The notes under the pieces are model-generated. The model was not told the DNA's origin. It did not search any database and saw only the letters and a program-made list of their open reading frames with translations. The position numbers were made by a program, and so were the translations under genes. This document shows, one piece after another, positions 1-4,905 of a stretch of DNA of 7,944 bases. Within the stretch, counting starts at the first letter, position 1; each line of letters opens with the position of its first letter. The stretch comes from Tannerella sp. GTDB taxonomy: Bacteria; Bacteroidota; Bacteroidia; Bacteroidales; Tannerellaceae. The DNA lies in NCBI GenBank assembly GCA_031282485.1, contig JAITDQ010000137.1, positions 1 to 7,944 on the forward strand. The letters are read 5' to 3'.

Positions 1-126
1 GTCACCTTCGAGATAGGCCGGCAGTATGTGCTCATCATCCGGTTTGCTTCCGATAGTAACGGCGGCGTGACCGTCGTCAACAATGGAGTTATTCCCGACA
101 AACCCATTAACGACGATGAGGAATGA
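1..126 (+). CDS. 3' end of an unidentified, possibly exported, plus-strand protein
   Basis: Frame 1 is open from the window edge and stops at TGA 124-126, giving the last 41 residues of a gene that starts outside. The first half alternates hydrophobic and polar residues (VTFEIGRQYVLIIRF, then GGVTVV), which looks like beta-strands. The end is acidic and polar (NDDEE). A terminal strand pair of this kind occurs in fimbrillin-like and other surface lipoproteins of Bacteroidales, but 41 residues carry no diagnostic motif, so that family is only a guess. It is the only plus-strand gene here and converges on pyrC. The hairpin at 256-289 lies 130 bases past the stop and could end its transcript. 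Reality of the reading frame is moderately sure; function is unknown. Confidence 0.5.
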   Translation, partial: VTFEIGRQYVLIIRFASDSNGGVTVVNNGVIPDKPINDDEE

Positions 127-247
127 CAAGAGGTCGACGGTCTCCTTTTCGATATAATTGGCTTACTCCAGGTACAACTCAATAACCGATATTTCCGTGA
201 ACGGGGAGGTTCAGGGTGACGTTGATTGTGATGTGTGCGATCGAAGT

Positions 248-290
248 AAAAAGGCAAAAGGGAGACTTTTTCTCAAAAGGCTCCCTTTTT
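248..290. terminator. Bidirectional intrinsic terminator hairpin
   Basis: Arms 256-270 and 275-289 form a 15-bp stem with one mismatch (265/280), a TCTC loop and a central GGGAG/CTCCC core. On the plus strand the hairpin ends in T286-290. On the minus strand it ends in TTTT, then GCC, then TTTTT (252-248). It can therefore end the plus-strand gene stopping at 126 and any minus-strand transcript coming from the promoter at 347-377. The U tracts are partly inside the stem, so efficiency may differ between directions. Confidence 0.8.
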
Positions 291-341
291 ACAGGTTTTA
301 ATAGGTATTAGTCTCTAAGGCAAAAAGATTGTTTAGGTTAT
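256..341 (-). ncRNA. Candidate small non-coding RNA, about 85 nt
   Basis: A Bacteroidetes-type promoter (347-377) points into this stretch on the minus strand, and an intrinsic terminator closes it at 256-289. No start codon, ORF or gene on the same strand follows, so the unit looks like a stand-alone small RNA. The expected RNA starts near 341 and ends near 250-256. Its 5' half is AU-rich, with a possible short hairpin TTAG-AGA-CTAA at 308-318. A GAGACT near its middle (315-310) is complementary to AGTCTC in the 3' terminator arm (267-262). Rfam holds a Bacteroidales-1 RNA described as bounded by such a promoter and terminator. I cannot confirm membership from memory. The 5' end is inferred from the promoter, not seen. 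Confidence 0.45.
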
Positions 342-346
342 CGGTG

Positions 347-377
347 CAAAGGTGAATAATATTTGACACCCCTGCAA
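347..377 (-). promoter_or_regulatory. Bacteroidetes-type sigma-70 promoter for the candidate small RNA
   Basis: On the minus strand CACCTTTG (354-347) matches the Bacteroidetes -7 consensus TAnnTTTG at all but one fixed position. TTGC (377-374) lies 19 nt upstream, the expected distance for the -33 TTTG/TTG element. Transcription would start near 339-342, heading away from pyrC into 256-341. Both elements and their spacing are visible in the sequence; activity is inferred. Confidence 0.5.
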
Positions 378-378
378 C

Positions 379-440
379 TTTTTTTTTATATTATACAACA
401 TGTTTTTGGCGCTTTTTTGAATTTACGGCTGTTTTTTTTT
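379..440. promoter_or_regulatory. Helically phased A/T tracts upstream of the small-RNA promoter
   Basis: Four T runs on the plus strand (A runs on the minus strand) lie at 379-387, 403-407, 413-418 and 432-440. Their centres (about 383, 405, 415.5 and 436) are separated by 22, 10.5 and 20.5 bases, close to whole turns of B-DNA. Such phasing predicts intrinsic curvature. The first tract abuts the -33 element at 374-377, like an UP element. The alternative is ordinary AT-rich sequence after pyrC. Confidence 0.35.
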
Positions 441-441
441 G

Positions 442-457
442 AAAAAATCATGATTTT
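442..457 (-). terminator. Weak candidate pyrC terminator at an AT palindrome
   Basis: AAAATCATGATTTT (444-457) is a perfect 14-base palindrome beginning 19 bases past the pyrC stop. On the minus strand it ends in six T. As RNA it allows only about five AU-rich pairs around a CAUG loop, which is weak for an intrinsic terminator. It could instead be a protein-binding dyad. No better pyrC terminator appears before the hairpin at 256-289. Confidence 0.2.
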
Positions 458-475
458 AACATAATTCGTTCGATT

Positions 476-1855
476 TTACTTCGAATGATATGCGATTTCC
501 ATTCCGGTTGCTTCGGCCGAAACCTGTCCGTCCGAAAAAATCAGGAGGCCGTTTACATAAGTTTTCCATACCGAATGTCGAAAAGTATATCCTTCAAACG
601 GAGACCACTTACATTTATATAATATGTTTTCTTTTGATACGGTTAACGGTTTATCGGGATCGATAAGCACGATATCGGCATAATATCCTTCGCGGATATA
701 TCCCCGCCGGTCGATACGGTACAAGTCGGCGGGGTGATGCGACATTTTTTCCACCACTTTTTCCGGCGTGAACAGGCCGCGCGCCGCCATGTCGAGCATG
801 GCCGGCAGTGAATGTTGGACTAACGGCCCGCCGGAGGCTGCGGTCAGGCACGTTCCTTCCTTTTCGGCAAGCAGATGAGGTGCATGATCCGTGGCTACCA
901 CCGCAATCGTATCGTCCGCGACGGCGCGACGCAGTGCATCACGGTCTTCTGCCGTTTTTACGGCGGGATTCCATTTTATCAGGTTGCCGTATCGCCTGTA
1001 ATCTTCATCGCTGAACCAGAGATGATGCACACACGCTTCGCCTGTTATACGGCGCCCGCTTAACGGTCCCCGGTCAAGCAGGGACAGTTCCTTTGCCGTA
1101 GACAGATGAAACAGGTGCAAGCGCGTCCCGAGCTTTTCCGCCAAGTTGACGGCTTCGGAAGATGAGGCATAACAGGCTTCTTCGCTCCTTATTTTCGGAT
1201 GAAACGATATGTCCAAGTTTTCCCCGTACCGGGCTGTATAAAAGGCTTTGTTTCGCCGGATAATATCTTCTTTTTCCGCATGAACGGCTATCAGCATATC
1301 CGTTTCCCCGAAAAAACGGCGTAACGCTTCTTCCCTGTCGACCAGCATATTTCCGGTAGATGATCCGAGGAAAAGTTTTATTCCGGGTACACGTTTACGG
1401 TCAAGTTTTGCCGTCAGGGGGGCGTTATCGTTTGTTCCCCCGAAAAAAAACGAATAATTGGCGGCCGATACTTCCGATGCACGCCGGAATTTCCATTCCA
1501 GCGCATCGAGCGTCACCGTCTGCGGATTCGTATTCGGCATATCCATATAAGTTGTGACGCCGCCTGCAACGGCAGCCCGGCTTTCGCTCATGATATCGCC
1601 CTTATGCGTCAGTCCCGGTTCGCGAAAATGCACCTGGTCGTCAATAGCGCCCGGCAACAGCCATTTGCCGGAGGCGTCAAGGACGTTCACATCCGCCGCC
1701 GGGCGTTCCTGTCCGTATACCATGCGGGAAGAATCCCCGGACAGGGCATCTTCGTCATACACCCCGGCAATATATTTACCGTCAATCATGACGGAACCTT
1801 TAAACGAACGTCCTTCGTTTATTATCCATGCATTTTTAATCAACGTTTTTGCCAT
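476..1855 (-). CDS. pyrC: Dihydroorotase (pyrimidine biosynthesis)
   Basis: Cytoplasmic zinc amidohydrolase that interconverts N-carbamoyl-L-aspartate and dihydroorotate, the third step of de novo pyrimidine synthesis. It has 459 residues, full length for the long class I type. Visible motifs are [15 protein letters not shown] (72-86), the MPNTNP substrate loop (106-111), [13 protein letters not shown] (158-170) with K160 as a possible carbamylated metal bridge, AVHAE with H192, HLSTAKE with H250, and ATDHAPH (321-327) with D323. The usual HxH pair near the N-terminus reads QVH (Q74, H76). I recall the same DDQVHF in the Porphyromonas gingivalis enzyme, so this is probably a lineage trait and not damage. 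The ATG at 1855-1853 fits the family N-terminus. It follows the glycosyltransferase stop by 12 nt, so the two are cotranscribed and need no promoter between them. Very sure of family; activity is inferred. Confidence 0.95.
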   Translation of the reverse strand: MAKTLIKNAWIINEGRSFKGSVMIDGKYIAGVYDEDALSGDSSRMVYGQERPAADVNVLDASGKWLLPGAIDDQVHFREPGLTHKGDIMSESRAAVAGGVTTYMDMPNTNPQTVTLDALEWKFRRASEVSAANYSFFFGGTNDNAPLTAKLDRKRVPGIKLFLGSSTGNMLVDREEALRRFFGETDMLIAVHAEKEDIIRRNKAFYTARYGENLDISFHPKIRSEEACYASSSEAVNLAEKLGTRLHLFHLSTAKELSLLDRGPLSGRRITGEACVHHLWFSDEDYRRYGNLIKWNPAVKTAEDRDALRRAVADDTIAVVATDHAPHLLAEKEGTCLTAASGGPLVQHSLPAMLDMAARGLFTPEKVVEKMSHHPADLYRIDRRGYIREGYYADIVLIDPDKPLTVSKENILYKCKWSPFEGYTFRHSVWKTYVNGLLIFSDGQVSAEATGMEIAYHSK

Positions 1856-1867
1856 TTGACAAGCCGG

Positions 1868-2608
1868 TTACTGTTTTTTCGGGTATTTACGGAAGAAACT
1901 CTGCCATTTGAGGCGCAGGACGCCGAAGAGCGCTTCCCCGAATATGGACGTATTCATCTTGGACGTTCCCAGCACGCGATTGACAAAAACGATAGGCGCT
2001 TCCACCAATTTAAAACCACATTTATAAGCGGTAAACTTCATCTCTATCTGAAAGGCATATCCTTTGAAATGTATCCTGTCAAGCTCAATCGTCTCCAGAA
2101 CCCGGCGGCGATAACATTTAAAACCGGCCGTCGTATCTTTTATCTTCATCCCCGTCACGCAGCGCACATACACCGAAGCGAAATACGACATCAGCACGCG
2201 TCCCAGCGGCCAGTTCACCACATTAACGCCGTTAATATAGCGTGAACCGATTGCCACATCGGCGTCCTGCTCCACACACGCGGAATAAAGTTTCTGCAGA
2301 TCATTCGGATTATGACTGAAATCGGCGTCCATTTCAAATATAAAATCATATCCGCGTTCAATCGCCCATTTAAAGCCGCAGATATAGGCCGTGCCAAGTC
2401 CCTGTTTACCCGAACGTTCTATCAGGAACAGACGTTCCGGAAAGTCCTGCTGTTGCAGTTTTTTGACAATGACTGCCGTTCCGTCAGGCGAACCGTCATC
2501 TATAACGAGAATATGAAACGGTTTCTCCAGACCGAAAACGGCGCGGATGATATGCTCAATATTTTCCTTTTCATTATATGTAGGAATAATTACAATGCTA
2601 TCTGACAT
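1868..2608 (-). CDS. Family 2 glycosyltransferase, dolichyl/polyprenol-phosphate mannose synthase type
   Basis: Predicted to move a sugar from a nucleotide donor (GDP-mannose in the best-known relatives) to a polyprenyl phosphate at the inner membrane, making a lipid-linked sugar for glycan assembly. The 246 residues form one GT-A domain: IVIIPTYNEKENIE (5-18), LVIDDGSPDGT (34-44), the metal-binding DAD (94-96) in EMDADFSHNP, GSRYINGV (121-128), DTTAGFKCYRR (158-168) and GTSKM near 214-218. There is no C-terminal membrane segment, so it resembles the short soluble DPM1 form. Start choice: ATG at 2608-2606 gives MSDSIVIIPTYNE, the usual family N-terminus. An in-frame TTG four codons earlier (2620) would give a longer form but is less likely. 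A promoter-like box at 2641-2648 precedes it and pyrC follows after 12 nt. Sugar and acceptor are unknown. Confidence 0.9.
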   Translation of the reverse strand: MSDSIVIIPTYNEKENIEHIIRAVFGLEKPFHILVIDDGSPDGTAVIVKKLQQQDFPERLFLIERSGKQGLGTAYICGFKWAIERGYDFIFEMDADFSHNPNDLQKLYSACVEQDADVAIGSRYINGVNVVNWPLGRVLMSYFASVYVRCVTGMKIKDTTAGFKCYRRRVLETIELDRIHFKGYAFQIEMKFTAYKCGFKLVEAPIVFVNRVLGTSKMNTSIFGEALFGVLRLKWQSFFRKYPKKQ

Positions 2609-2640
2609 ACGCTTATCCAATTTATATCAATAATTTGTCG

Positions 2641-2648
2641 TAAAGATA
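2641..2648 (-). promoter_or_regulatory. Candidate -7 promoter box for the glycosyltransferase-pyrC operon
   Basis: The minus strand reads TATCTTTA (2648-2641), close to the Bacteroidetes -7 consensus TAnnTTTG, about 33 bases before the ATG at 2608. A start site near 2634 would leave a leader of about 25 nt. No clean TTTG lies at the expected -33 distance, so support rests on this box and its position just past the htpG terminator. Confidence 0.5.
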
Positions 2649-2679
2649 CGAAGATTTTCGGATTCTCACAGGAAACGGC

Positions 2680-2719
2680 AAAAAAATAAGGTTACAGCAA
2701 TAAAATTTGCCGTAACCTT
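2680..2719 (-). terminator. Intrinsic terminator of htpG
   Basis: On the minus strand, 23 bases after the htpG stop, arms 2719-2707 and 2700-2688 form a 13-bp stem with one G-U pair and a 6-nt loop. It is followed by A and seven T (2686-2680). This is a textbook Rho-independent terminator. It separates htpG from the glycosyltransferase promoter that starts about 30 bases further on. Confidence 0.9.
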
Positions 2720-2741
2720 TTCGAAACAAAATAAAAGTTTG

Positions 2742-4805
2742 TTAGCCGATCATCTCGGCGCTTCGTTTGATAAAACGGCTCAAAGATTCGCCTTTCAGCA
2801 TGCCGTTGCTCAGCAATGCCAGGTCAATAAGCTGGCTTACCAGCGGGTTTTCCTGTGCATAACCGGCGAATACCTGATTGCGTTGCAGGCGCAGTTCATC
2901 TAATTTTTTATTCGTATTCGTCATATCTTCTTTTTCCGCCTCCGTTATCTCCTCCTGTTTTTTCTTATTTTGAATTTCGCGCAGGTCACGCTGACGCGCC
3001 TCCCACCCTTTTATGTCGTCCAGCAGGGGTTTTATTTTATCGGCGCACTCGCGTTCCTCGTCTTCAAGCACTTTCTTCACAAGTTTATGATCCGTATTGA
3101 GGACAAGGTTATAGCTGTCGGGCAGTTCGCCGTAAAACGCCATTCCCGGCTGTATGGATGCCATATCGCGCATACGGCGCATGTATTCGCTTTGCGTGAG
3201 TATGACGGGATTCGCTTCCGCGCCCAGAGCTTCGAACGAAACGATGAAATCCGCCTTTTCCATTGCCGGGATCCGGCTTTTAAAGATTTCCTGCAAGGCG
3301 TTTTTTTGATCTTCGCCGAGGCCGACTGTCTGTACGTCATCTTTGCGGATGATATTTCCCACCGTATCGCTGTCGACCCTCACGTAACGTGTTTTTTCAA
3401 ATTTCTGCTCTAATTGGCCGATCATCGGTATATCTAACTGTCCGTCAAACAGCAGCACGCCGTATCCCTTATCTTTCGCCGCCTGTATATAGCTGTACTG
3501 GTCATTCGGCTTCGTTGAATAAAGGTATACAAGATCGCCGTCCTTATCCGTCTGGCTATCCTTAATCAGATTCTTATACTCTTCGAACGTGAAATATTTA
3601 TTATCTACATCCTTAAACAATCCGAACTTAACGGCGCGTTCGTAAAACTTCTCTTCGCTGAGCATTCCGTACTGAATAAATATTTTCAGGTCGTCCCATT
3701 TATTTTCGAACTGTGTACGGTCATTTTTAAATATATCTTCCAGGCGATCGGCTACCTTTTTCGTTATATGCGTTGAAATCTTCTTCACATTCTGATCGCT
3801 CTGAAGATACGAACGCGACACATTCAACGGTATATCCGGCGAATCGAGCACACCATGCAGCAAGGTCATAAACTCCGGCACGATTCCTTCTACCGAATCG
3901 GTCACAAAGACTTGGTTACAGTACAGTTGTATCTTATTTTTGTGAATATCCATATTGGTGCGTATGCGCGGGAAATACAGGATACCCGTCAGGTTAAACG
4001 GATAATCGACATTCAGGTGTATCCAGAACAGAGGTTCTTCGCTCATCGGATAAAGTTCCCGGTAGAAAGCTTTATAATCCTCTTCTTTAAGTTCGCTCGG
4101 TTTACGTGTCCAAGCCGGGGTGATATTGTTTATCACGTTATCTTCGTCCGTATCCACATATTTACCGTCTTTCCATTCCTGTTTTTTCCCGAAAACAATC
4201 GGTACCGGGAGGAAACGGCAATATTTCGCAAGCAGTTCCGTTATTTTGCTTTTTTCAAGGAACTGTTTGTTATCGTCGTCGATGTAAAGGATTATATCCG
4301 TGCCGCGATCGTCTTTTGTCGTTTCGGTCATTTCATATTCGGGCGTACCTTCGCAGCTCCATTTCACTGCGACCGCATCTTCGCGGTACGATTTTGTGAC
4401 AATCTCCACTTTTTTCGCCACCATGAACGACGAATAGAATCCCAGGCCGAAATGCCCGATTATGGAAGCGGCGTCATTCTTATACTTCTCCAAAAACTCT
4501 TCAGCGCCGGAAAAGGCGATCTGGTTTATATACTTTTCGATTTCTTCGGCTGTCATACCCACGCCTCTGTCCGACACAATCAGTTTTTTCCCGTCGATAC
4601 GGATGCGAACCGGCATATCGCCCGCTTCGCCTTTAAATTCGCCTACCGAAGAAAGCGTTTTCAGTTTTTGCGTTGCGTCGACAGCGTTCGAGACAAGCTC
4701 ACGCAGAAAAATATCGTGATCGCTGTATAAAAATTTCTTAATTACCGGGAATATATTTTCACTCGTAACCCCGATATTACCTTGTTTCGTTTCCTTTTTT
4801 GCCAT
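2742..4805 (-). CDS. htpG: Chaperone HtpG (bacterial Hsp90)
   Basis: ATP-dependent cytoplasmic Hsp90 chaperone that works as a dimer on partly folded client proteins. The 687 residues cover all three domains. The GHKL ATPase domain shows FLRELVSNAVDA (33-44, with E36 and N40), DRGVGM (79-84) and GHFGLGFYS (117-125). The middle domain shows PLFWIHLNVDYPF (258-270) and PLNVSRSYLQSD (326-337), where R331 matches the ATP-contacting arginine. The C-terminal dimerisation domain begins near 525. Residues 581-650 are a highly charged, probably coiled-coil insertion absent from the E. coli form but, as I recall, shared by Bacteroidetes HtpG. The ATG at 4805 fits the family start (TSENIFPVIKKFLYSD follows). 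The leader is A-rich with no Shine-Dalgarno. It is a single-gene unit between the clpC terminator upstream and its own terminator. I saw no convincing promoter or heat-shock operator. Confidence 0.97.
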   Translation of the reverse strand: MAKKETKQGNIGVTSENIFPVIKKFLYSDHDIFLRELVSNAVDATQKLKTLSSVGEFKGEAGDMPVRIRIDGKKLIVSDRGVGMTAEEIEKYINQIAFSGAEEFLEKYKNDAASIIGHFGLGFYSSFMVAKKVEIVTKSYREDAVAVKWSCEGTPEYEMTETTKDDRGTDIILYIDDDNKQFLEKSKITELLAKYCRFLPVPIVFGKKQEWKDGKYVDTDEDNVINNITPAWTRKPSELKEEDYKAFYRELYPMSEEPLFWIHLNVDYPFNLTGILYFPRIRTNMDIHKNKIQLYCNQVFVTDSVEGIVPEFMTLLHGVLDSPDIPLNVSRSYLQSDQNVKKISTHITKKVADRLEDIFKNDRTQFENKWDDLKIFIQYGMLSEEKFYERAVKFGLFKDVDNKYFTFEEYKNLIKDSQTDKDGDLVYLYSTKPNDQYSYIQAAKDKGYGVLLFDGQLDIPMIGQLEQKFEKTRYVRVDSDTVGNIIRKDDVQTVGLGEDQKNALQEIFKSRIPAMEKADFIVSFEALGAEANPVILTQSEYMRRMRDMASIQPGMAFYGELPDSYNLVLNTDHKLVKKVLEDEERECADKIKPLLDDIKGWEARQRDLREIQNKKKQEEITEAEKEDMTNTNKKLDELRLQRNQVFAGYAQENPLVSQLIDLALLSNGMLKGESLSRFIKRSAEMIG

Positions 4806-4848
4806 ATTTATTTTGTTTTAGATTAATTTTTTCCGACATCACAGAAGC

Positions 4849-4883
4849 AAAAAAAATGCCGGACATGCAATGTCTGACATTTT
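4849..4883 (-). terminator. Intrinsic terminator of clpC
   Basis: Starting 22 bases past the clpC stop, minus-strand arms 4883-4870 and 4866-4853 form a 14-bp stem with one U-G pair and one mismatch, and a 3-nt loop. The stem runs into eight T (4856-4849). This strong Rho-independent terminator makes readthrough into htpG unlikely. Confidence 0.9.
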
Positions 4884-4905
4884 GTCATTTACAGAACCGT
4901 TATTT

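Larger units (their letters stand above)
127..475. other. Intergenic region between convergent genes; no supported CDS
   Basis: These 349 bases lie between the plus-strand stop (126) and the pyrC stop (476). Short open stretches exist in several frames (for example plus frame 2 from 158) but have no start with a leader and no family resemblance. The region is not featureless. It holds the two-way hairpin at 256-289, a minus-strand promoter-like pair at 347-377, phased T tracts at 379-440 and an AT palindrome at 444-457, each listed separately. Bases 127-247 hold nothing I can identify. Confidence 0.7.

Noticed and set aside
158..300. Plus frame 2 open stretch continuing after the 126 stop, suggestive of a frameshifted extension of the upstream gene
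   Set aside because: It begins after an in-frame stop at 155-157, has no start codon with a leader, and runs straight through the terminator hairpin.
1604..2245. Plus-strand open frame of 213 codons over the pyrC-glycosyltransferase junction
   Set aside because: It spans two conserved minus-strand genes, has no leader signal, and its translation resembles no protein family.
3855..4730. Long plus-strand open frame (291 codons) inside htpG, and a similar one (344 codons) at 5275-6309 inside clpC
   Set aside because: Both lie fully antisense to well-supported genes. Their products are rich in Phe, His, Arg and Tyr with no recognisable domain, as expected for the complement of coding DNA.
4818..4851. 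htpG promoter made of TTTG (4851-4848) and TAATCTAA (4825-4818) on the minus strand
   Set aside because: The second element lacks the TTTG part of the -7 consensus and the spacing is 22 nt; the match is too weak to list.
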